Shown here piece by piece: positions 12,001-24,000 of a DNA stretch of 64,000 nucleotides. The stretch is from the NCBI GenBank assembly GCA_035582835.1, contig JAYKAV010000489.1, forward strand, positions 680,129 to 744,128. Direction: 5' to 3'. The notes below the pieces were generated by a model, which was not told the origin of the DNA, searched no databases, and saw only the letters and a list, made by a program, of their open reading frames with translations. The position numbers and the translations under genes are program-made. Source of the DNA: Phoebastria nigripes (lineage: Eukaryota; Chordata; Aves; Procellariiformes; Diomedeidae). Numbering within the stretch: the stretch's first letter is position 1; every line of letters starts with the position of its first letter.

Positions 12001-15000
12001 GAGGAGACGTGGCCTTCTCTTGAGATCAGGATAGAGAAGCCAACTCCTTCAGGATCACAGAAGAGAGCGGGATGCAAGTTGAAAGGAACCAGTGCCCTGT
12101 GATGGTTAAACCTGCGCACAGCATGCTTTATCCAGGATCTTCAAGGATGCCTGGCTGAATACTGTGCTGAGTGGGCTTCGTTTGCCTTCTCCCTGCCAGA
12201 TTCGAACCCAGCAGGCTGCGGTGACGGGTGGTTATGCCTGTTGCATTGACCGCCCTCGCTTTCTGGGCGGTTGGACAGGGAAGAGTTTGCTTAAGGCGAG
12301 CGCTGGCTAGATGGGCTGTGTCTTCTTTCCGGATTTTAGGCTAGGGAGTTGCAGAGCTTTACAGGATTTTGCCTTAACAGGGCTTCTCTTGCATGGGATG
12401 CTTGAAAACTCGGATCCACTGAAAGAGAAATAAAGCAAACTCTTCAGTACTGCTCACGTGTCTGGCTGCAGGCGTGCTCGTGACCAGACAACAACATTTG
12501 AGCCTAGGCTGATCTCATACCACCTACCAAAGCGATCCCCTTCTGTCACTGTGGGGTGATCTCTATAGCCTGCTACCATTGAGGTTTTGAGGGTGGAAAC
12601 TGGGTGTTACGGTTTTGCTTGTGGATTTTTCCTTTCCTCACCCGGCCTTATTTATGGCTCTCAAAATGGTCAGTGTGTTCCTCAGAAGTGTGGCGTGACC
12701 GTGGGTGCTGCAAACCTTTGCTGTGCAAGGAAGTGTAATAGATGTCTCCTCCTTTGGCATGGAACCGGCAACTGCCCGCCCAGGTTTATAGAAGCGTTTG
12801 CTCCTTCTGTGCCATGCAGACCTCCAAGGCACTTTGTCTCTCAAATGAAATGCAGGGCTTGTACTTGGTGGTGATGGGGAATACAGCACGTGGCAGTCCA
12901 AACTGAAACAGATCTCAAATGCTCAGCTCCCAGCAGCGGTCAGTAACTGACTGCTTGTAAAGTGTTGGCCAAAACGAATTTCTGAAGGGGTTGCAGGTTA
13001 GAAGTGTCTCCTCTGGGGACCAAACTGCAACCTGCATATTGCTATCCTGCAACAAAAGTCACACCCCTTTCTGGGTAGTTGGCAAATTTTCCAAATGAAG
13101 GTCTCATTTCACTCATGGGGAAATAGTCCTGTGTATAAAAAAATGTTTGTGTATCCCTAATGGGATCACTTACCCGGACTATGACTGGCGGTTGTTTTGT
13201 AGGACTTAGTGTTTTATTTAAGGAGGTTGCACTGAAATTATGCAAAGCAAAAAATCTGTTTTGCATGCAACATTGGTTATCTCCTCTTTGACATCAGCAC
13301 CAAAACAAGCTGTTCTAGAGCAGCGTCTTGCTCAAAATAAGTCAGTAAGGGATGCTCATGAGGAGTGTCAGGGTCAGGGCATGGGCAGGCTGGCCCTTTG
13401 CCTGGGGTATTAGTTTTTGTCCCCCCAATTTTGGCAATCAGCGCTTGCTTCTGATTTGTTTTTAAATCTTCTGCTTAATATCATCACTGTTCCCTGCTAG
13501 CTTAATGAGTCCCCTTTGTCTTCTGACAGGCACTTTGCTTTCAATGGGCTTTGGATTTGTGGAGTACAAGAAGCCAGAGAGCGCCCAGAAAGCCCTGCGC
13601 CGGCTCCAGGTAAGCTTAAGCATTGTCGGTCCAGATTTCTTTCCAGATATGGTGGGCAAAGGCTTGGATGAATTGTGAGGTTCAAAATGTAGCCGAGGAT
13701 GTCAGTGCTATGAGTTACACTGTGCAGATGGGGAAGCCTCTAAAATGGGCCAGGTTTGTGAGGAAAGAGAGCGTGTAAAGGGACAAGACCTCATGCAGAA
13801 GAGTGTTTCCTAGCGCTGATCCAATACAGAGGTGGCAGAAAATGTGCAATGATTGAAATTTAATGAGTTTATTCTGCAAGGTTCCCCTTGCAGAGGTGAT
13901 GGAGACCCAGGCCCCTACTTGCAATGAGAATAAATATTGCTTAGTATTTAGTGCTGCAGAGTTCAGCTCTACCCTTTGTGAATCTGCCATTGCTTCAGGG
14001 TCTTCTAGCCTCCTGCCTTCCCCACGACACATGCCACGGGGTTTGGCTGCACTCCGAAGGAATAAATCATTCCCTCTGCTGCTAGAACAGCGAGTGATCC
14101 CTTTCTAGGCAGATGTGAAGGAATTACTCGGTGTAATCTGTGCATGTTCAGTGACCACAATCCATGAGTCCCACCTTCAACAGGTGCTCATTTCACATTC
14201 CACAGCCTAGGTAGTCTTGGGGTAGATGTGTGTTCTCCATCCTTTTGAAAGGCAGAATCCTGGGGAAGAGAGAAAGCAGGAAAACGGGTATTTTGTGGAG
14301 GGAGTGGGCAGCAGGGCTCCAGGTTCCCTGTGTAGTGCCTTTGCATGTTGTGTGCCCTGTCAGGGATGATTAGGCAAGAGGCTGCTTGTTTTCAGTGCTG
14401 AACTGTAGGAAGTTCTTTGAGGCACAGGAGGCAAGAGACAGAAGACTTTCTTGCTGTATTGGCTACTGATGGCCAGTAAGACATCCTTGGCTCATTCCAG
14501 AACAAATAATAAGACAGTCCTTGCCTTGAAGAATTTGCAGTCTAGAGTTAGAGCAAACCATAGCCCAGAGCGGTGAAGTGACTTGTCCTTGGCAGTTTAG
14601 TGGCAGAGCTGAGGTTGATGGACAGCTAGATCAGGGATGTTGGCTGCTGCTTCAGTCAGTCAAGCTGTCTCCAACCTCATATCAGAAGCCTTGCCTCGCA
14701 TGAGCAGTGTTCAGCAGAGAAAAACTTTGGCAGGGAGAAGGGGAGGAATATGTGGGAAGGAGCAAGATGTGAAATGCTGTGCTTGTATCCTGGAAGCTTG
14801 GAAGCTGTTGTGACTTTGATTTTTATTTAATTTTTTTTTTCCTGTTGTTGTTGTTGTTTCTTTGTTTTAACTTCTAGGGCTGCTCTGTAGATGGCCATAA
14901 GCTGGAAGTGAAAATCTCGGAGAGAGCTGTCAGGTAAAGCTTATGTCTCACCTCTGTAACATGGTTACACTTAAGCTGCAGTAATGCTGGGTAGGTTCTT

Positions 15001-18000
15001 CACTTCTTACCTAGCATCTCTGCATCATGAGGGATGTGATCAATAGTGCTCTGACTGTTGAACACATCAGCCTTTGTGCTTTACTCAGAGTCACTTTAGT
15101 CAGTCTTACTTGAAAAGAAAAAAGAAGTGATGAATGATGTGAAAAGAAAAATTAAATTATACGTCACTAAATGACGTATTTCCAGTTAAAATCCCTAAGC
15201 AGCATGCAGTAGTGGGACCCCAAAAACGAGCCCAAAGTGAGAATGAGCACTTGAGTTTTCTTCCACACTCAAGGAAAAGGCTCCTCTAAAACCTCTGCTT
15301 TGGTGACAGTTTGGTCAGCGTTGCAAAATCAACTGATAGCCTAAGTTCCAGTGGGTTTAAAGAGTTCTTGAAGACAAATATTCTCTGGGTAATGCAGTCT
15401 TTTACCCTAGTTCATCAGGGAGAACAGGAGCTTAAGAATAATGTTCTGCTGCTGATTCTGATCAAATCAAGACAAATACAGGTTTCTTTCTTGCTTGAAA
15501 AAACATTTTGATTTAACTTCTTTTGTTTGGGCAGTCAGGTGCAGAGGAGATGGTTACTTGTGGATGAATTTACTTGGAGTTTGAGTCCTGCTTTTTTAGG
15601 GTTTCCTTCCTAGTTTTTATTCAGTACTTCTAAGTGCAAACTTGAAAATTAATCCAGATGTTTGAAGGTGAATGTTGGCACCTAAAAACTGTCCTTTAGA
15701 CACTTTGGAAACCCTACTGGAGGAGGTATCTCTTAAATGTCAAAATTTGTTTGAAAATCTGGTCCCTGGGGACCAGAAGCAGTCTTGACAGTTCCCTGTC
15801 TGCACTTTGTATTTCAGTTCTTTAATGAACCGTTTTCATGCATTTTGATTTTTAAAATCCCTTCAGTAGGTATCCAGCCTACAATGCGGAATGTTTTGCG
15901 TTATGAAATAAGCTGCTGTGTTTTGTATTAGGTAAATTCTTATCTTGCCCAAATGCAATACAATTCTGAAGTTAAAAAAAAAAAAAAAACCAATAAAAAA
16001 ACAAACAAACAAAAAACCCCAAAAAAACCTATTAAAAAATTTCGTTTGCTATTTTCTAAGCCAGTAAGAAAAAGAATCAAGATTAGCTTACATTAAGCTA
16101 TTTTTTTAATATATCAAATAGTACGTTCTCCTGACAGTTGAACAGAGAAGATTTGATGTCAAAACAAAAGTTAGTGGCAAATGTGAGTCCAGGCCTGCTG
16201 TCTGACCTCAACTGAGGTTGCAATCAGCAAGCTGGAAACTTTGATTTTCAGATGTAGGATTTAAATCACTTAAATTCATTCCTTCTCGGTGTACTGTATG
16301 ACATCTCCATTGTCGCCAGTAAGATGCCAGCGAGGATGTTGATGTGAGCTAGCTGTCTAATTTTTCTTTCAACTTTCTATTGACTTCATAGGCCTGCTGT
16401 GAAATCGTCCCGAAAGAAACAAACCGTCAAGAAGCAGAAGACTTCCAAGATCTTGGTCAGAAACATCCCGTTCCAGGCCACCGTCAGGGAAATCAGGGAA
16501 CTCTTCAGGTAGGAAAGCGCTTTCCGTGAGGTCTGCGGAGTGCTCCGGGCTGGAGCCGGTATGATTTTCATACGGGATCTTGCTATCGGATTGTAAATAT
16601 TATGAGTTTTGTTTTCTTTGTGGAAGTAAACAAGCCTTTTACTGAATGTAAATACAAATGGCTTGGCAGGTTATACCAGTATAGAAATTCTTCTGGTGAG
16701 ACAGAGATCACATAAGCCAGCGTTTTGGCTGGAGCCGCTGTGAGCTGTCAGACCCGGTGGCCCATCACCGTGCAGCAGACGTCCGCAGAGCTTGGAGATC
16801 TCCTCACCTGTCGAGTAAATGACATAGCATTGGATATTTTTTCCCTCTTGCCTGAAAGGCGTGCAGCAGCTTTCCTGATGCTCGGCACACCTGGCTGGGG
16901 AGGAGCACGGAGAGCCGCTGCAGACAGCTGGTGTGAAAGGTTTTAGCTGGGGCTGGCTCCCTCCTCCATCTGTCTTGCCCACGTGATGGTGTAGCTCCTT
17001 CCCGTCATGGAGGGAGCGCTTACATCTTGCTTGCCCTTCCACGGGTGTTTCGCTGCGTGTGCCTCACATAGTCGGTGGGGTGTTGCCCTGTGGTTGGCAG
17101 CCCTGTGTCTGTAAGGATGTGGGACTATGCTGCTTGTAATACCCTCTCCGGCAAGAAATACCTTGTCAGCCGTGAGACCTGCCTGGGATAGTGCTGAGCG
17201 TTGAATAGGGGTTTTAGGATCCCAGCCTGCATTCTTCTGTGTGCTGGCTGATCTGTTTTCTTTGTATCCTCAGCCTTTTGTGCAGTGACTCGTTAAGCCC
17301 TGTAATGCATCCCAGAAAAGAGGTGAAACTTTGTAAAATACAGCATATGGCATCTTTTCTGCTCCCAGGACGAGAATCTTCTGCTCATTGCCCCAGGCCA
17401 CGGTCCCTGCTCCGCTGCTGGCTTGCAGAAGGAATTTGGGGGAATTGGCGTCCAGCTCTGCCCATAGTTTTACCCATCTGCAAAATAAGGGTGGTAGCTC
17501 ACATCTGCAGGGCACGGCGAAGTACTGCGTTAGGAGGTGGCTTTTCTGTGTGGGTCTGTCCAAGCAGAAGGCAGGCACTTTTGTGTGGTCAGTGGCATTT
17601 CTTTCCAAAGGGACTGAGTTAAGGAATCGCTTAACCCTTTGAAACCTCCCCAGACCATGCAGTGAAAACTGCTTTGTGAGGAGCCACGGGGCAGTGATTT
17701 GTTCGTTGCAGGGGAAACTATGCATTTCCCTATGTACAGTGAATTCTGCCTACTTTATTAGCGTGGGATGTTCTCCTGGCTTGACCACAGGTAAGGACAG
17801 CAGTTCCCGCGTGGCTGGCAGGCTGTTTCCTTGCAAGGTGTGAGGACGCAAGGAAAGCTGTGTGTTGCAACACTGTTTTGGGGTGGGCTCTGGGAATTTA
17901 ACTGGACGCAGACCGTGGCTTGGCTCTTGGACACACGTTGCTGGAAGGGTGATGGTAGGCACAACGTAAAGATCCCTGTAGACGAGCAAAAGGCTTTTCT

Positions 18001-21000
18001 TGCTCATGCTGTGCAGTTTAGATGCTTTTGCTTCAACGCTGCCCTTGGAGGCCCTACTGAAACAGGGCAAAAAACCTGGACTTCCAAGTTACTGTGCCGA
18101 GTTTTCTTACCACGTGGGGCACTGCTAATTTAAAACCCGACACTGTGTGGCTACAGACATGACCTTTGTAAAGCAGGAGCAAACAAAACCAGGGGGATCT
18201 ATTTGCCTTCTAGGGCCCTGGGTTAAGTTCACGGAGCTGGGAGGCTTATGCATATCATGAGGATAGACGAGCCCAGCAGAGACACTGTGGGGGTTTGGTA
18301 TGTTTTTTCCTCCTGTCTTGTCTAGCACCTTAGTGCTGCGGAGAGGAGGGGTGGAGGAGCAGTCTGATTAATATTGCAAGGAACATGCAGCTTCTAGCCG
18401 CGTGCGCTGTTGACAGCGTTCTCTGAGCGATGCGTGAACATCCGTTTCATTTACCTAGGATCTTCAGAGATGTGTTTTTTATCCTCAAAACAAAAGCCAA
18501 CGGCTTGGGGGGGACCCACAATCCTCCCTCCACCCCTGCCATCCCTCCTTCCCTTCAGAGTGGCTAAAACCGGGCATGACGGAGCGCTACTAAACACTTC
18601 ATCCTCCTAGATTGCTTTTTTGTGGTTTTAAATCAGATGCCTCTGCTCTGGAGCTTTTAGCTCTTTCTGCATTTAGGAACCTGTCTTATTTGTATTTCGT
18701 TATTTATTTATTTGAAATTGCGAACAATCGCTTGGCAGCGCAGGCGGCACGGACGACAGGGCTGCAGGGGGCACTCTTAGTCTGCCCAGGAAAGGCTGGC
18801 TGGGGACCACCGCGCCGGGGACCGCCGGCCTGGGGACAGCCAGGGACCGCCGGCCTGGGGACCACTGGGCCACGCCGCCGGGCATTGCCACGCAGGGCAG
18901 CAGCCCCGGGCCCGCGGAGGTGGGAGGCTTTGCAGGGCGAGCATCTCCTCTATTGTTTCACATGCTCAAAAGCCACTTTCCAGCCCTGCAGCTGCTGTTG
19001 GCTCCCAACCTGCCTCCTTCTGTGCTTGCTTTTTTCTTTTCTCAATTGCCTGGGCAGGAGAAAAATTAATAAATAAATACACATACCCACACTATATGTA
19101 TTTTTATATTTATATTTTTATATATATTAGTGTATGTATATATTACCCCAGACAAATACATATATTATGCAAATATATATTTGGAAAAATATATACCTAT
19201 TTCGCCAAACAAGTATTTCCATGTTTTGAGCTTTGTCAAGGAGCTGTGTCTTCCTTTTTAAATGGACCCGCAGTAGGTGTTAATGACACTGGAACAGCAA
19301 AACAAGGGAGTTGGGTGTTTTGAGTAGTGAATTTTGAAAGCTGTTGTACCTGTGCTGCTCAGCACTGGCAGTTCAGGAAACCCTGCCCTGGTTGTCTTTA
19401 CGCTTTTTAATATCATTGTTTATGGATCCATCGCTTAAATGCTTAGACTTGCCCTGCACCATCGTTCGTGTTCTTACAGCAGTCGAGGGTAGACCGTGGC
19501 TGTCTTGCGTGTGCCCTCCCGTGCTGTTGCCCTTCCCCAGCTGCTTCGAGCGATCTGTGCAAACCACGGGGAAAGGCTCTGTGCCATCCTCTGGGCTGGA
19601 CCTCGCGGTAGTTGGGAAGTGGTTGGTGACACGCGTGCTTCCCATCGCACGACCGCACGTGTCCTCTGCATCAGGAGCACCAGCAGGTTTGGGGAGCCGC
19701 GTTCCCCAGGAGTTTCCTCCTGCCCGTCCCCGGCGGCGAGGTGGATCCCTGGGAGGAAGGAGGCCAGCCAGTCCCTTGGGAAAGGTCTGTGAGTGGGTGT
19801 AAAATTCAAACTGATTTTTCCCCAAGCTCATAGTTTGCAGGAGATTCAAAGCAAATGTGTTTCTTTTAACTTTGGAGTTTGGGGATATCGAGTTCTAATT
19901 CTTGGGCTGGAGAAAGGTGGTGCTTAATTTTTTCTGTACAGGAGTCACGCATGCTCTGGTTAACAGCTAAAGTCCCCCGCCTGCAAAATAAGTGTCTCGT
20001 TGCAGGGCTCCATGAGCCTTAGGTGCTGCCCACCTTCCACACCGGACCCGATGGCTTTGCTGGGGTGTGCGGCGCTGGTTCAGAGCGTGTCTTGCCATCT
20101 TCTGCTGGAGGTGTTAGCCTCTCTCACACCGTCAGGGGATTTTTTTTTTTTTTTTTTTTTTTTAGACCTGATAGGTGTTGTTTTCTTCAGAGGGAGAAAT
20201 GCTTTTCAATTATAGGGGCTGTTTTTGGGCTAGGTGTGAAGATTTAGCTTTTGTGGGTGTGGTTTTTTTTTTCCCCATTTTTGTTCTTTATTAGATTCTA
20301 CTCTTATCTTTACTACCTGGAAAAATAACAAAAGACAAATGGTCCTTAGTTCTTTCCAAAGAGCCACAGTTAGGGGAGGAGAGACAAAGGGATTGATATC
20401 CCATGAAGGCTGCTAATTTTTGCTACCAAATTGGGGGGCTTTTATGGCAAGATTTTTTTTCAAAAGGAACTCTAGATGTGGCAAGCTGAATTGGAGATCT
20501 GTGAAAGGCCACATTTTCACAGATTGGAGCTCTGGCAATTTCTGAAAATTAGGCTCCTTTAAAATCTATCACATTAGATCCATGCAGCCTTCATTGGAAG
20601 TTCCAATTAACTATTGGTTTCATAGCATCCTCTTCCATCCTCCTCCCCCCTCTCTGCACCAACTTTCATGAATATTAAAAATAAGGCTGTTTTGCAGTTG
20701 GCATATAACATTTTAAGGAGATGTATGTTTTATTTTCCCCAAAGGGGGAACGATTAGATTTAGAAAAAGGCTTCTTAAAGATTTCTACCCAATCAAATGC
20801 AACCTGAGGGATAGATGCTGTAGAAAGTCTGCCCAGGCTTTGACATACCTGATGCTTATACTACTGAAGGAAGCAGTTGGTAGAGTGGCATCTCAAGTCA
20901 CATGTTTTGGGGCTGGCATTGTTTCNTCTTTTCTTTGAAAAATATATCTGAGAACTTGTCGTTAGGTCTGTATCTATAAATTCTTCTAAAATTGCAGTGA

Positions 21001-24000
21001 CCATCACTTCCAGCCCTCCTCTGCCAATTAGTTGCGGTAGACCCTAACCCTCNAAATTCAGAGCGAGATCCAGCACTGTGAATGTGGAAGGTGTTTTAAT
21101 GTCCATCTGGCCATCCCTCGCCTTTCACCTGTAGGAACTGAATTCAAACACATTGTGTAAAGCTGTAAAATCATAAAATTATTATCAACTGAGACACTGG
21201 ACTTTACTTTGACTAAAGAAGCAGCAGCTAGCAGAAAAAGCAATTGAAAGGTATGCCAGAGCACAGAACAGGTTATCGGGTGCGTTTATCTCTATATTCT
21301 GACTTTCCTATAAAGAAAGTAATGCTGCTGCTGAGGAAGACCTTCGGGGGTGAGTGTCTCTCTTAATTTTAACTACTTCGCTGACTATTTTCTCCGTCTT
21401 GACAAAGACATGGCATTTATTGCATCTGGCAAAACAAGTGCCTGGGACTGATTAGGAGAAAACAGATCTATTCCCTCTGATAGAGGGTAAAAGTGAAGAC
21501 AGCCAGTGGGACAAGACTTGGAGTCATGTCTCTTCTAGAAGAAGAAAAATATCTGAAGAAAGATACNGTGGATAAACTGGCAGAGATATTTTTTTTAAAG
21601 GCAGTCTTTATGAAGTTAATTTTATAAGATGATGCCTTTCACTTCTTCTGACCTATTATAATAAAGTGTAGTTATCAGAATGGGCTTTTCATTTCCCATT
21701 ATAAAGGACACGGTGGTATAATGAATCCGTCTGCCAGACATGCTTGCTGTTCACACCTTTCTCCCAGTAATGGAGTCTACATGACTGGAGACAATTTCTC
21801 CTTCCCAGAGTAACATTGCCCTGTTGAAGCTGTGGAAATCTTTGCTACTGAAAGGCAGAGGAGGAAAAAAATTAGTCCCTTCATAAACATGTGAGTTTGT
21901 TAAGCAAGTGCTGGGCAGTATTAATTAGAATATTCAGTGCAAACAGCCCTAGGATGCACAGTGCTGCAAGCATCGCTTGCTGAACAGTCTAAGGTCAGAT
22001 TACTCTTCAAGTGATGCTTTTGCTTTTAAAACCCTAGATGTTGTGCTAGAAATGTTTCGAAATCCATTGCTGCTTCCTCTTAGCTGCTTAAAATTTTTCT
22101 CTCCGTACTGTCCCCCTGCAGTTAGATGGGCCATGAATGTGTGGGGAGCTGCAGAAGTCACAGTGAGCACCTCCTCGTGGTGTAAGGGTCTGCTGGGGGT
22201 AGGGCAGGGGCTACGCAACTGCAACCGGGGGAGATGAAGCTGGTGGGGTGGGATGTTGGGGAGAAGCCCCAGGAGCTGCTGAGCCCATGCTGGAGGTCTG
22301 GTCTGGAGACGGTGGACAGGCTCAGTGATTTCCAGTAACCATGGGTGCACTGGTCTGCCTGTTCCTTCTGCCATCCGACCACATCAGCAGATCTGTCCTA
22401 GGTGAGACATCTCCTCCCGGCCAGATCACCTGCTGAGCTCCGTACTGTCTGCTGGGAGTGAAGTCCCCCTGCATGTACTGTGCCCTCCTGCGAAAAGCCA
22501 AAGTGCAGATCTTTGGCCACTGTTCAAAGCTGGAAACTTCCTCCATCACCCTACAGAGTCTAGGTGNGGGCATGTGCATTGCAAACATGACTGTGATTCA
22601 CAGAACTATAAAACTTCCTATTTCTTATGCTCTTAGCTCTTTACAATCAAAACAAAATTAAATTGACTTAGATAAAATATTGAGAATATTATTTGAGGGG
22701 CAGGGGGGACAGGGCAGAGTTGCTAGATGCGCAGGCCTTGGGCACGCTGGACCGCAGTACTGGTAGAAGGAAGTGGAGCAAATCATCAACCCTTTCTTGT
22801 GGTAGAAACCACCACTGGGTTCATTCCCTGTTCATCTGGGTTATACCCATGAGCAGATTAAGCTGCATTTCTGAGTCATTTTATCAAGATGGTCCAACTG
22901 TCAGTCTGCAGCTAGATCCAGTCTGAAGGACTCGGAAAAGCGGAGCATAGCTGTTTGGGTGATGAGCAAAGCCCGCCACCTAAACGTCTCTTGTCCTACC
23001 TGTGTGTAGTTACTGGTTTAAAGCTAATAGTTTCTGCTTCCTTATCGGTGAACACAGAGACGTTCCCCAGAGCAACGTGCCACCCCTTCTCCCCTGGAGG
23101 CTACTTCTGCCGCGGGAAGAGCCTCTTCGTCTTCCGCAGTCTGGTGCCTGTGGCCCAGCAACCTCCCTTGTTGCTTGGTGTGGAGTCAGATGAACAAAAT
23201 CCTGTACTGGAGCAATCTGCAGATGAGAGGAGAGAGCGAGGCTGGTCCTGTGGGATCTGGTCTGGATACCTTGCTCAATTCTTTGCTCGTGTTACTCAGG
23301 CCAGTATTGATCACTCACTTAACGACCTTTGTGGATTGGGGCTTAGGTGCCTCAGAGAATGGACACAACTCCTGAGAAGGATTGGGAGAATAAGTGTATT
23401 AAAACAAATGCTCAGATGCAACAGTAAGCGGGGCTGTGCCCTGCCAGAAGGTATTTGTGCAGAACTGAGCTGCCGGCTCCTCTGCAGCACTTACACCTTT
23501 GCTTGTCCCAGGGTACCGTGCTTGCGAGCCTGTGCCCGAAGGGGGTGCACAACAATGGGTCTGCACAAGCAGAAAGACCCCAGGGAAGCAGCTGGCATCG
23601 GTGGGCGCTTTGCACCCATCTGTCGAGTCGGTGTTGGATCCCAGCTCTCTGGCTTCCCCTGTGAATTGGGACGTTGGTGCCAGCACACGGAAGGACTGTG
23701 GAACGTGTATCTTGCTGAGAGGCACGCGTTCAGGTGGAAACCTGTCAAAAACAGTTTTAGGAGCAAGAACTGGAACATGTCTCATTACACATTTGAGCGC
23801 TGACAGCAGTAATGATGCTTCTGAGTTTGGTTTGGTGTTGAGTGGGATCGCCGTATCGTGTTCTCGAGGAAACAAGCAGGTGGTTTAAAAATGTGACCGG
23901 CCCTTCTTTGTGATCTCCAAAGCCATCTCCAGGCTGAACGCCTGGCCGGGGAAGCCTGGTTTGAGTTGGCTGATGCTTTCAGGGTGGTGGCAGTGTGGGT

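Larger units (their letters stand above)
16509..20279. other. Giant intron, block 1: mixed sequence with CpG-rich tandem repeat and AT-rich patch
   Basis: Mostly unremarkable. It includes a CpG-rich stretch at 18720-18960 containing a short GC-rich tandem repeat, an AT-rich (TA)-like patch at 19090-19205, and a 24-base T run at 20140-20163. Confidence 0.7.
20280..22120. other. Giant intron, block 2: AT-rich, conserved-looking DNA
   Basis: Base composition turns AT-rich, CpG is rare and simple repeats are few. Two parts (20440-20640 and 21590-21990) have the look of conserved non-coding elements and are listed on their own. Isolated N bases lie at 20926, 21053 and 21567. Confidence 0.6.

Noticed and set aside
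12198..12214. B-box-like GGGTTCGAATCTGG on the minus strand (possible tRNA)
   Set aside because: No cloverleaf, no A box at the right distance and a mismatched T stem. It may be the end of a MIR-like relic.
17470..17515. Possible MIR-like segment (TTTTACCCATCTGCAAAATAAGG)
   Set aside because: Only about 25 bases resemble the MIR word CCCATCTGTAAAATGGGG; too short to call.
22955..23803. Open frame of 282 codons on the + strand in the giant intron
   Set aside because: It starts without ATG, has no recognisable domain, biased composition typical of non-coding GC-rich DNA, and no splice or promoter context.
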